Shown here: positions 1-6,225 of the stretch, in pieces
Numbering within the stretch: the stretch's first letter is position 1
Layout: each line of letters opens with the position of its first letter
DNA from: a virus
IMG/VR virus record: IMGVR_UViG_3300035183_000116
Span: 1 to 37,498 of that record
DNA: 37,498 nucleotides
Reading direction: 5' to 3' (one strand)
The notes under the pieces: generated by a model
What the model was told of the DNA's origin: nothing
Seen by the model: only the letters and a program-made list of their open reading frames with translations
The model's database searches: none
Translations under genes and position numbers: made by a program

Positions 1-223
1 TCAGGATCAGGGAGCGGCCGGGCACCGCAGCATTCATCGAGGCATACAACGAAGCCATCCGCCGCCTTCCGGCGCCATCCCGGCCCAATGCTCCGATGGT
101 CACGCCAGCGCGCCGCGGCACCTTTGGCTGGCTGGCTGCGCAGTATTTCAGTTCCTCAGAGTTTCGCGCCTTCAACGGCCGTTCGCAAGCCACCCGACGC
201 GGCGTGATCGAGGGGTGCCTGAT
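1..223. repeat. Left copy of terminal direct repeat (circular overlap)
   Basis: These 223 bases recur at the right end of the window. The only difference I see is C at 128 against A at 37403, a silent change (GGC/GGA, Gly) in the integrase reading frame. The repeat joins the two halves of integrase in frame, because the unit length of 37,275 is divisible by 3. The simplest reading is that a circular or circularly permuted molecule was assembled past its own start, not that this is a biological long terminal repeat. Confidence 0.95.
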
Positions 224-992
224 CGAACCGCGCTCGCCCGACGCACCGAACGATCTCATGCGCGACTGCCCGTGTGCGGCACTATCCGCCGCACATATTC
301 GGATGCTGCGGGATCGTAAGGCGGGCACGCCAGGGGCGGCCAACAATCGAAAAAAATACTTATCTTCGATGTTCTCTTGGGCAGTCGAGGCCGGATACAT
401 GACCGCGAATCCGTGCCGTGACGTGCGGCGCGTCCGCTATGCCAGCGAAGGATTCCACACCTGGACGATTGAAGAAGTGGCCCAATTCGTCAGGGTGCAT
501 CCGCGTGGCACCAAGGCGCATCTTGCGCTGGCGCTTCTCCTATTCACAGGCGCTCGGCCAAGCGACGCCGCGAAGCTCGGCCGACAGCACGTCAGGGGCA
601 ACGAAATCGGATTTGTGCCGGGCAAGGCCCGCCACCTTCGGCGTGACGTAACATACAAGCCGCTGCTCCCGATCTTGCAAGAGATCATTGCCGCCAGTCC
701 ATGCGGCGCACTGACGTTTCTTGAGACCGAATATGGCCGGCCATTCAGCGACAAGGGTTTCGGCAACAAGATGCGGCAATGGTGCAACGAGGCCGGGTTG
801 CCGCATTGCACCGCTCACGGTTTGCGAAAAGCAGGAGCAACGATCGCGGCGGAAAACGGCGCGACGGTGCATGTACTGATGGCAATTTACGATTGGCGGA
901 CCACTCGCCAAGCAGAGGTCTACACCCGCTCTGCCGACCGCAAACGCTTAGCGGCATCCGGGATGCCGCTGCTCGCATTAGGGATGAAATAG
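3..992 (+). CDS. int: Tyrosine recombinase integrase (3' part; starts at the right end of the window)
   Basis: Site-specific recombinase that would integrate the phage chromosome at attB and, with a directionality factor, excise it. The gene is split by the linear cut: its first 94 bases lie at 37182-37275 and the whole protein is 361 aa. The catalytic set is visible in full-length numbering: box I Arg217 in TGARPSD, the HGLR motif with His304 and Arg307, Trp330 in place of the usual second His, and nucleophile Tyr339 in AEVYTRSAD. Residues 1-70 hold a basic N-terminal arm-binding-type region. The gene ends just before a region with arm-site-like repeats, the usual place for attP. A later ATG at 96 would drop the arm-binding region, so it is unlikely to be the start. 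Confidence 0.96.
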   Translation, partial: RIRERPGTAAFIEAYNEAIRRLPAPSRPNAPMVTPARRGTFGWLAAQYFSSSEFRAFNGRSQATRRGVIEGCLIEPRSPDAPNDLMRDCPCAALSAAHIRMLRDRKAGTPGAANNRKKYLSSMFSWAVEAGYMTANPCRDVRRVRYASEGFHTWTIEEVAQFVRVHPRGTKAHLALALLLFTGARPSDAAKLGRQHVRGNEIGFVPGKARHLRRDVTYKPLLPILQEIIAASPCGALTFLETEYGRPFSDKGFGNKMRQWCNEAGLPHCTAHGLRKAGATIAAENGATVHVLMAIYDWRTTRQAEVYTRSADRKRLAASGMPLLALGMK

Positions 993-1237
993 GAACATGG
1001 AATGTCTCACGCGAGACATCCGCATTGTCTCACCGCAACGAAATCAGTGGGTTAGCGCCATGGCTGGCAGGAGTGGAGGGACTGCAACAAGTCAGCAAAA
1101 TCAATCGGTTGGCTTGGATTTTGTCTCACAAAAGCCCGTCAAAATAAAGGGAAAACCCGAAGCTTTGTCTCACTCTGAGCCGCCTCCGCGGCGCCGACGG
1201 CTCATGGCTCGGAGCGTAGAGGGATTTGAGTGAAGCA
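993..1237. other. Candidate attP region downstream of integrase
   Basis: No gene is seen in these 245 bases. Four direct copies of TGTCTCAC (1003, 1026, 1122, 1166) and one inverted GAGACAT (1013-1019) flank a central block on both sides, as arm-type sites flank a core in attP. The central block at 1065-1088, read on the minus strand, looks like a tRNA 3' end: G-TTGCAGT (T-loop-like), CCCTC, CACTCCT, G, CCA. Pairing of the T-stem is lost upstream of this block, as expected if host homology ends in the T-arm. The geometry is seen in the sequence; the attP role is inferred. Confidence 0.6.
1003..1173. repeat. TGTCTCAC repeats (putative integrase arm sites)
   Basis: Direct copies lie at 1003-1010, 1026-1033, 1122-1129 and 1166-1173. 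The first copy also forms the inverted repeat ATGTCTC-ACGC-GAGACAT at 1002-1019. I did not notice the 8-mer clustered elsewhere in the window. Position right after int suggests binding by the integrase N-terminal domain. Confidence 0.6.
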
Positions 1238-1369
1238 ATGACGGATCGACCGAAGCGCATCCAGCGCAAGCGGACCAAGGGCTGGAAAATGCCCGAAAAC
1301 ACGCCTAACCGCAGAGGATCAGATGGAAAACGAAGCCAAGCAAAACACCGACCGAGAGCTTTGGCGTGA
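1238..1369 (+). pseudogene. N-terminal remnant of a DUF4326-like protein
   Basis: A 43-residue frame begins MTDRPKRIQRKRTKGWKMPE and continues NT before leaving the family pattern. DUF4326 proteins of phages and bacteria open with a similar K-R-I-Q...K-G-W-x-M-P-x-N-T stretch followed by V-x-V-x-R-x-T-x-W-G-N-P. Here the second half is missing and the frame runs into unrelated Arg/Lys-rich residues to TGA at 1367-1369. I read it as a decayed 5' fragment. The family match comes from memory of the pattern and not from a search. It overlaps the start of the next small gene at 1323. Confidence 0.55.
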
Positions 1370-1505
1370 TGAGCCCAAAGACTTTTACGCCGCGCGCCTA
1401 TTCGTCACTGAGGGCGGAGGCATAGGCATTGATGTCGGCGGCACGGTTTATGTGAAGCCGATCCGGGAGTGGTGGCGCCTGGCCGCTAACGCTCACGATC
1501 GTTAA
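1323..1505 (+). CDS. Small conserved phage protein, unknown function
   Basis: A 60-residue acidic protein, with AGAGGATCAG just upstream of the ATG as a plausible ribosome binding site. The C-terminal half, around residues 26-52, has FVTEGGGIGIDVGG then a hydrophobic strand and PIREWWRLAA. This looks like a small folded beta domain and resembles small proteins I associate with rhizobial phages. No catalytic motif is seen. It stands among gene remnants, so it may be the only intact survivor of an older small-gene cluster. Confidence 0.65.
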   Translation: MENEAKQNTDRELWRDEPKDFYAARLFVTEGGGIGIDVGGTVYVKPIREWWRLAANAHDR

Positions 1506-1564
1506 CCGCCGTCACCACAACAGAAGGGCAAAGACCTTCGAGGAGCCGTCTAACCGTGGCCAGA

Positions 1565-1727
1565 ATGTCGAAAGTTAAGAACACCCACGGCCTTCTATGT
1601 TCCGAGCCTGCCGCAAGGCTAGACCGATAAGGAGAAAGCCCGCTACCAGGTCACGGTGATCTTCCCGAAGGGCGCCGATCTCGCGCTCCTCAACGAGGAG
1701 GCCAAGGCCAAGGCCGTCGCCGGTTGA
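1565..1727 (+). pseudogene. Broken DUF2815-like single-strand DNA-binding protein
   Basis: The pieces of one short phage gene sit in two frames. The ATG at 1565 gives MSKVKNTHG. After a one-base frame change near 1590 the second frame reads FYVPSLPQG, meets an in-frame TAG at 1620-1622, and resumes with ARYQVTVIFPKGADL and a helical tail ending at TGA 1725-1727. The pattern 'start, strand, then Y-x-V-T-x-x-F-P-K-G-x-D-L' is typical of DUF2815 phage SSB-like proteins, which are normally far longer. So the gene is frameshifted, has a nonsense codon, and is truncated. GGAG upstream of the ATG survives. The genome's working SSB is probably the DUF669-like gene at 28687-29265. Confidence 0.6.
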
Positions 1728-1802
1728 GATGGGTTTTGGCCTCGCTGGCAGTGGTTATGGTGCCTACCAGTATTGCCCAAAATTCAAGGAGGTCGTTCAG
1801 AC

Positions 1803-1988
1803 ATGGCCAAAGCGATGGATATTGAGCAAATTGACGCGGAAGCTAGACGGCTTGCAGGCCCGGCATGGGTTGCGATGGACGAACGAGATCGCCTGCCATA
1901 CCGGATTCAGGCGGTTAACAAGCTACGCGAGAATCCCAATCCTTCAGTTCCTGTGGACGAACATTGTGCTTCTGAGCCGCCGCGATAG
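1803..1988 (+). CDS. Small hypothetical protein
   Basis: A 61-residue protein starting MAKAMDIEQIDAEARRLAG, chosen because AAGGAGGTCG lies at ideal distance before this ATG. A start at 1773 would put the ribosome site inside the gene. It is mostly helical and charged with a Pro-rich tail and no recognised domain. The tail overlaps the opposite-strand gene 1915-2112 by 74 bases, so the two genes are convergent and overlapping. It is the last plus-strand gene of the left arm. Confidence 0.6.
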   Translation: MAKAMDIEQIDAEARRLAGPAWVAMDERDRLPYRIQAVNKLRENPNPSVPVDEHCASEPPR

Positions 1989-2112
1989 ATTCAAGAAGTC
2001 CCCACACCGCCATTTCCGTCATGTGCCTCTCGAACAACTTGCCGTCCACAACTCCAGTCAGCTTCCAGCCGTCTTTTCCAAAATAGACCTTGGGAAATTC
2101 TATTGTCAGCAT
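1915..2112 (-). CDS. Small hypothetical protein at the end of the late operon
   Basis: A 65-residue protein beginning MLTIEFPKVYFGKDGWKL, with GGGAG before the ATG at 2112. An in-frame ATG at 2172 would add 20 atypical residues. It is predicted beta-strand at the N-terminus and helical after about residue 30. The family is not recognised. It is the last gene of the leftward late block, downstream of the HExxH protein, and its 3' end overlaps the convergent plus-strand gene at 1803-1988. Confidence 0.6.
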   Translation of the reverse strand: MLTIEFPKVYFGKDGWKLTGVVDGKLFERHMTEMAVWGLLESIAAAQKHNVRPQELKDWDSRVAC

Positions 2113-2176
2113 CACGCGGCTAGCTCCCTGCTTGTAATAGGCGCGATCAGTATGACCGGCAGCGCATCCCATGGGA

Positions 2177-2497
2177 TCATTTCAGGGCTTTCAGGATCGT
2201 GCGGAACAGTGTCTTGTTGTCCTTGAGAATTTGGGCGAGCGCGGTTTCAAGCTTTCGCACCGTCGCCTCGTCATCCGGCAAACCATAGATCATGTTGATA
2301 CCGTGGATCATTTCGTGAAGCACGGTGCTTGCGATCAGCGTCTCGTCATTGAAGCAATCGGATTCGGCAATCTCAATTTCGAATGTGTCCGTGTCGAAGG
2401 TGCCCCACGCGGCAAAGCCCTCCGCGTCGTATTCCGGCCGGTGCCGCGTCACCTTGCAGCGATAGGGGCCGATGCGAATCGTGGCCGGAAGTTTCAT
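2177..2497 (-). CDS. SprT-like HExxH zinc metalloprotease-like protein
   Basis: A 106-residue protein starting MKLPATIRIGPYRCKV; the ATG at 2497 overlaps the stop of the upstream metallophosphoesterase (ATGA coupling). The centre carries HEMIHGIN, a zincin HExxH motif with a helix around it and two hydrophobic strands ahead of it. Short proteins of this kind occur in many phages and are compared with SprT or ImmA/IrrE-type minigluzincins. A third zinc ligand is not obvious. Substrate is unknown; the role could be host protein cleavage late in infection, or only a structural zinc domain. Confidence 0.7.
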   Translation of the reverse strand: MKLPATIRIGPYRCKVTRHRPEYDAEGFAAWGTFDTDTFEIEIAESDCFNDETLIASTVLHEMIHGINMIYGLPDDEATVRKLETALAQILKDNKTLFRTILKALK

Positions 2498-3456
2498 ACC
2501 TTCACCAGCGTCCCGCGAAATTGAACGTGGTTGTCGTCGAACATAGTGGCGAGTTCGGGGAAAAGCAGCGCGCCTTTGTGGAAGGTCAGGACAGCAAAAC
2601 CCGAACGCCAATCTTTCGGGCTATCCTCAGTATAATCTATGAACGCCGGATGCGATGGATTGGCCAAGCATCCTGTATCGACGCCGTAGCGCGTTCCGCC
2701 GTAATCGGTTAGCGGCGTCACTTTTGCAGAGTGAAGATGGCCCGTTACAATTGAACGGCCAGCATTCAGTGTATTGTTGCGCGTGGCGTGGACGCCGCCC
2801 TTGTAACGGTGCTTGACGACAACATCGCCGTCATTGATCCATGCCGACCAACAGCAAGACCACGCTGGGAAATGGTCTTTCAAATGCACGCCGTGAATTT
2901 TTGCGTATTCCGGTGCGACGGTTGCAAGCCGCGTTTCAAATCGCGCGTCATGATTGCCCAAAGTCCAGATTAGCTTGCATGACTTGCGCGCGGCCAATTC
3001 CAGCTTGTGCAATTGCTTCTGAGCCGCCTCTATTTCATCGGCAACTGTCGGGTGCCTTTCCCATCCTATCGGGGGATGGCGAGAGACTTGTGGAAGATCA
3101 ACGACATCGCCATTAAGAATGATGACATCGGGCGCCATGTCCTTGGCGAATTTCAGAAACGCCCGCATGGCGGTTGACGGCGGACCCGGCCAGATATGAG
3201 CATCGGAGCCGACCAAAACAACGCCGTCATGTACTTTCAGGTGAATGCGCGCGGCATGGTCGGAAGCAATTCGCGTGGTCTGCGGGCCTATGCGGTTTCT
3301 CGGCGGTACTAATGACCGCCCCGTCCTTTCTTCTATGCCCTTTCGGCGCAGATAAACAGCGCGCTCCTTAATGCCTAAAGTGCGGGCTGTCTCTGCGGCG
3401 CCAAGCGATTCAAATAGCCGGATAAATTCGGCCTCTGAAATCTTGGATGGATACAT
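2494..3456 (-). CDS. Calcineurin-like metallophosphoesterase with N-terminal HTH
   Basis: A 320-residue protein. Residues 1-45 (AEFIRLFESLGAAETARTLG, then Arg-rich) form a helix-turn-helix-like module. The metallophosphoesterase core follows: GSDAH (Asp85, His87), NGDVVD (about 115-120), GNHD (167-170), a conserved His about 216, and GHLH (239-242), so both metal sites look complete. This HTH plus phosphoesterase pairing recurs in alphaproteobacterial phages. The substrate is not known; DNA ends, cyclic nucleotides or a phosphoprotein are possible. Located in the late operon after the lysis genes and coupled to the HExxH gene downstream. Confidence 0.88.
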   Translation of the reverse strand: MYPSKISEAEFIRLFESLGAAETARTLGIKERAVYLRRKGIEERTGRSLVPPRNRIGPQTTRIASDHAARIHLKVHDGVVLVGSDAHIWPGPPSTAMRAFLKFAKDMAPDVIILNGDVVDLPQVSRHPPIGWERHPTVADEIEAAQKQLHKLELAARKSCKLIWTLGNHDARFETRLATVAPEYAKIHGVHLKDHFPAWSCCWSAWINDGDVVVKHRYKGGVHATRNNTLNAGRSIVTGHLHSAKVTPLTDYGGTRYGVDTGCLANPSHPAFIDYTEDSPKDWRSGFAVLTFHKGALLFPELATMFDDNHVQFRGTLVKV

Positions 3457-3459
3457 GCA

Positions 3460-3888
3460 TCACCTGGACAGTGGTGACAATTGCCCGCGCAAGAAATCAA
3501 GCTGCGATCGCGTTTGCCGCAATTGCTCCCACATGAGCTTGTCGCGATTGTGCAACTCACTTAACTCCCGGAGACGATCCTCTTTCGCCTCCCGTATGTA
3601 TCCGCGAAGCGTTTCCTGATCGCTCCGAATCGGAAGCAAAGCCATCGTACCGAGACCGCCAACCATCGTCAGGATGAACATCAGGAAGCCGACGGCGGGC
3701 GCGAGCATCCATTTGCGGTCGTCACGGTTATCGAGCTTCTGATTGACGCGCTCGAACGATGCGGCAAAGTCCTGCCGGAGCGCAGTCAGGCCGCTATCGA
3801 GCCGCTGGCCAAGAGCCTGGACATCGCTCTCAAGCCCGAGAACCTTCTGGTTCAAGGCCGCGATATTCGTTCCGCGCTCGTCGCTCAT
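3460..3888 (-). CDS. Membrane-anchored coiled-coil protein, spanin- or holin-region type
   Basis: A 142-residue protein starting MSDERGTNIAALNQKV. Its start codon overlaps the stop of the upstream gene (TAATG). Residues 5-50 form a heptad-like helix, about residues 63-85 (APAVGFLMFILTMVGGLG) form one transmembrane segment, and the rest is a long charged coiled coil. One membrane span with coiled coils next to endolysin and holin genes is what an inner-membrane spanin or a lysis accessory protein would look like. No family is recognised, so the function is inferred from topology and context. Confidence 0.65.
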   Translation of the reverse strand: MSDERGTNIAALNQKVLGLESDVQALGQRLDSGLTALRQDFAASFERVNQKLDNRDDRKWMLAPAVGFLMFILTMVGGLGTMALLPIRSDQETLRGYIREAKEDRLRELSELHNRDKLMWEQLRQTRSQLDFLRGQLSPLSR

Positions 3889-4088
3889 TACCGGCATTCC
3901 TTGTCATGCGCCGCCCGCAGGCGGTTCATGTATCGTGCCGATTCCGGCGTGTCCTTGCGCGACGGCCGGAGCACACCGCCAGCTTGCCGTATTACCTCAC
4001 AGAACGGAGCCTTACCTGTCGGCGCAGGCTGAATCGGCTGTGTGCAGGTAAGATAAGCGAAGCCAATGGCGAAGCCGATGCAGGTCAT
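3888..4088 (-). CDS. Small exported protein, possible lipoprotein or outer-membrane spanin
   Basis: A 66-residue protein with a short hydrophobic N-terminus (CIGFAIGFAYLTCTQP). The LTC site could be a weak lipobox, since Thr before Cys is unusual. The mature part is short, carries Pro residues and two further Cys, and ends KECR. It is directly upstream of, and stop-start overlapped with, the coiled-coil membrane protein gene. The pair could be an o-spanin/i-spanin set, though this cannot be proved from sequence alone. Confidence 0.55.
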   Translation of the reverse strand: MTCIGFAIGFAYLTCTQPIQPAPTGKAPFCEVIRQAGGVLRPSRKDTPESARYMNRLRAAHDKECR

Positions 4089-4109
4089 TTATCATCGTCC
4101 TCTTTGTCT

Positions 4110-4316
4110 CTAATCTCTGTATTTAATCGGCTTCCTGTCCGCCTCGTCCATTGCGGCCTGCGTGCGCTTGAGGGCTTGGTCCTCTTGCGCACGGCCTGCA
4201 TTGATCGCAGCATCGGCCCCGGCCTTGCGGTCATCCGCAGACTTCTTCCATAAGAAGAAGTCGCGTATCAGACCGACAAGGCCGGTGATGGCCGAAATGA
4301 TCGCGGACCAGCTCAT
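4110..4316 (-). CDS. Small membrane protein of the lysis cassette
   Basis: A 68-residue protein beginning MSWSAIISAITGLVGLIRDF, chosen because its ATG overlaps the stop of the upstream holin-like gene (ATGA). One N-terminal transmembrane helix is followed by a highly charged Lys/Asp/Ala-rich helix. A longer frame from 4496 reads through the holin gene in another frame and is a shadow. The topology could suit an antiholin or a holin partner. Confidence 0.6.
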   Translation of the reverse strand: MSWSAIISAITGLVGLIRDFFLWKKSADDRKAGADAAINAGRAQEDQALKRTQAAMDEADRKPIKYRD

Positions 4317-4489
4317 GACGTGACGCGATGACGCTGCCAAAGCGCCCACCACAGGACCGAACTGACTGAGAGAACACCACCGACCAGCGTCGGCACCATG
4401 TCCTCCGTCACAACGCCCTTGCCGACAAGAAACGCACCGAGCGCATTGAGCACAATGCGGAGCACCTGCTGGATTGAATCCCAAGTCAT
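4313..4489 (-). CDS. Putative phage holin, Pam3-gp28-like
   Basis: A 58-residue protein starting MTWDSIQQVLRIVLNALGAF with AAAAGGTGAACT ahead of the ATG. Helix 1 covers about residues 8-24, a short loop with GVVTEDM follows, and helix 2 about 34-50 ends in WWALWQRHR. The opening T-W-D-S-I-Q-Q, two spans and size match what I know of the Pam3-gp28 holin family. Holins form inner-membrane lesions that release endolysin. It lies four genes after the muralytic genes and is coupled to the next membrane protein. Confidence 0.75.
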   Translation of the reverse strand: MTWDSIQQVLRIVLNALGAFLVGKGVVTEDMVPTLVGGVLSVSSVLWWALWQRHRVTS

Positions 4490-4530
4490 AGTTCACCTTT
4501 TAAGTTGATGCTGCGAGCCGCGCAGCGCGG

Positions 4531-5046
4531 TTACACTTTCGCGATTTCGGCGATGGCCCGGTTGTGGACCACGGGCGCGTCGTCGAGCCACGTATGCCCG
4601 CCGTCCATAAGCAGATCTGTGATGCGCGGCGTGCCCGTAGGCTTAAGCTGCCCCCGGCCGATGACGCCCTGAGCCTGCCGGATGCCGACGGCGCGCTGGA
4701 TATTGCCCGGCACGGTCAAGTCGTATTGCGCGGCCGGATCGATCGCGATCAGAAGAGCGATCTTGATGCCCGGAATGAGCCGCGCGGCCATCAGGAGCAC
4801 GTTCGCGCCGAACGAATGCCCAACCAGCACGACGGTCTGGCCCTTGTCCCGCAGGCGCTGGATTTCGTCGGCAATCGCGCCCTTGTTCGCAAACCACGCG
4901 ATGAAGAGCGGCGAATGATTCCAGACCTGCGTGTTATAGCCGAGATTGCGGAGCTTCTTCGCTAGCGTGTCCATCCCGCGCGAATAGATCATGCCGAGCA
5001 GGCCGCGCACGAGGATGACGGTGACTTGCTTTGCCGGAGTCGTCAT
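4531..5046 (-). CDS. Alpha/beta hydrolase (serine esterase/lipase-like)
   Basis: A 171-residue protein starting MTTPAKQVTVILVRGL; the ATG at 5046 overlaps the endolysin stop by ATGA. The nucleophile elbow is GHSFG (Ser78). Asp103 in IAIDPAA and His151 in GGHTW are good candidates for the rest of the triad. There is no signal peptide and the fold is small, with a lid region reduced. It is translationally coupled to GH108, so it may act at lysis on outer-membrane lipid or another ester. LysB enzymes of mycobacteriophages do this on mycolate, but homology to LysB is not claimed. Confidence 0.82.
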   Translation of the reverse strand: MTTPAKQVTVILVRGLLGMIYSRGMDTLAKKLRNLGYNTQVWNHSPLFIAWFANKGAIADEIQRLRDKGQTVVLVGHSFGANVLLMAARLIPGIKIALLIAIDPAAQYDLTVPGNIQRAVGIRQAQGVIGRGQLKPTGTPRITDLLMDGGHTWLDDAPVVHNRAIAEIAKV

Positions 5047-5564
5047 GCGCGTGCTGCCCATTTCAATGCCGTTGCCTTCACGTCAGCAATGCGGCGTTCC
5101 CATCCCTTGCCGAACACGGGCCATGTGCGCAGCGATTGGACAAAGGCGAGCCGCGCATCGCAGAGTTGCGTCACCACGTTCTCTGCTTTCCGGGCGCGGA
5201 CAGCTTTCAGCGTGGCCGGGCCGATCTTGCCGTCCTGAACCGCCCCAACGACGCGTTGCAGATACTTGGTGGCGCGCGATGGGCCGGAGTTCACTGCGAA
5301 GTCGAGCACTGCGTAATCGACGCCGGACGGAAGCTCGGCACCGAGCACTGCGTCCCAGTAGTGCCTTCGGTACACCACAGCGATCTGCGCATCCGTGATC
5401 TTGCGCAAATCGGACTTGGTTGCGTCCGGCTTCACAAAGCGGCGGAAGTTTGCGAGCGTGACGCCTTTCATGGTCGCACCGCCCGGATCGGACGGGTGAT
5501 CGGACCAGCCGCCTTCATGCTTTAGAACGAGCTTGAGCGCGGCGTCGAAATTCTCCGATGCCAT
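5043..5564 (-). CDS. Endolysin, glycoside hydrolase family 108 (lysozyme-like)
   Basis: A 173-residue peptidoglycan hydrolase. The N-terminal GH108 signature is plain: KHEGGWSDHPSDPGGATMKG with catalytic Glu17, followed by YWDAVLGAELPSGVDYAVLD and the DFAVNSG segment. The C-terminal half carries a peptidoglycan-binding domain pattern (KIGPATLKAV, then a helical repeat to WERRIADV). No signal peptide is seen, so export would depend on the holin. It cleaves glycan strands during lysis. Its stop overlaps the start of the alpha/beta hydrolase. Confidence 0.95.
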   Translation of the reverse strand: MASENFDAALKLVLKHEGGWSDHPSDPGGATMKGVTLANFRRFVKPDATKSDLRKITDAQIAVVYRRHYWDAVLGAELPSGVDYAVLDFAVNSGPSRATKYLQRVVGAVQDGKIGPATLKAVRARKAENVVTQLCDARLAFVQSLRTWPVFGKGWERRIADVKATALKWAARA

Positions 5565-5587
5565 TCAGACCTCCGGTTTGTCAGAAA

Positions 5588-6004
5588 TTACGACCCCGAT
5601 GGAACAGGAAAGACGCACCGCGTGTTCGCGTGCGGATGAACGTCCCAATGCTTCGTTGCATTGTTCCAGTCGCAGGTGCATCGCCAAGTCTGGCCGTCCT
5701 GCGACCAGCCGGTGCGCGGCAAGACCTGACCCGTAGTGACAACGCGAACCTGATTGTCCGGAAGCTGGATCAATGCGCCTTCATGCACCTTGCGGCAGCA
5801 ATTGTTCGTGCGGCAGCAATATTGCGGAATCCATCGCTGAATATCGGACGCTTCCTGCGGCGTCGGCTCGATCAGTTCCTCGGACAGTGCATATCCGATC
5901 AGAAGCCACGCCGCGAAGGCAAAGGCCGCAGGCCATGCCAGCAAGCGAACAAGAACTGACAATGCGCCGAGGATCACCGCGAGATACAGAAGCGGCTTGC
6001 TCAC
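5588..6004 (-). CDS. Membrane protein with Cys-rich periplasmic domain
   Basis: A 138-residue protein. I place the start at the GTG of 6004 because it overlaps the upstream stop (GTGA) and gives a clean opening SKPLLYLAVIL. Hydrophobic segments span about residues 3-22 and 24-42. The rest is a soluble domain with paired cysteines (CCRTNNCC, TCDW, TRCVFPV) suited to disulfide bonds in the periplasm. It is part of the coupled lysis series between M15 peptidase and GH108. Function is unknown; envelope stress or superinfection exclusion are options. Confidence 0.65.
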   Translation of the reverse strand: MSKPLLYLAVILGALSVLVRLLAWPAAFAFAAWLLIGYALSEELIEPTPQEASDIQRWIPQYCCRTNNCCRKVHEGALIQLPDNQVRVVTTGQVLPRTGWSQDGQTWRCTCDWNNATKHWDVHPHANTRCVFPVPSGS

Positions 6005-6225
6005 GACGGCTCGCCCGCAGGTTCGCATTTCCATGCGATCGCCACCTTGTCAGACCAGTCAAGCTTTGCGATGCCGCGCGTATAATCCGCGACGCGCTCT
6101 TGCATCACCTTGCCGAAGGCTTGGCACATCGCTTCGTCGCGGAAGGCCGTTGTTTCGCCAATTGTGATGACCTGCGGCCCGGCATGCATGTGAACGAAGG
6201 CCGCGAACCAGAGAAGCTTGATCAT
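6001..6225 (-). CDS. Small secreted protein
   Basis: A 74-residue protein with a short signal-like N-terminus (MIKLLWFAAFVHMHAGPQ). The mature part is a mixed helical domain with two cysteines and an AKLDWSDKVAIAW segment. It overlaps the M15 peptidase stop and the GTG start of the following membrane protein, so all three are translationally coupled. This size and position fit an accessory lysis protein. No family is recognised. Confidence 0.65.
   Translation of the reverse strand: MIKLLWFAAFVHMHAGPQVITIGETTAFRDEAMCQAFGKVMQERVADYTRGIAKLDWSDKVAIAWKCEPAGEPS

Noticed and set aside
1065-1088. Complete tRNA gene
   Set aside because: Only the 3' end resembles a tRNA. The T-stem cannot pair and no anticodon or D-arm is seen; it fits an attachment core instead.
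1729-1800. Signal-peptide-like frame after the DUF2815 remnant
   Set aside because: A hydrophobic stretch appears in one frame but there is no ATG with ribosome site and the frame stops soon; probably chance.
4110-4496. 128-aa reading of the membrane protein
   Set aside because: The added N-terminus is Cys/Arg-rich and overlaps the better holin frame; the ATGA start at 4316 is preferred.
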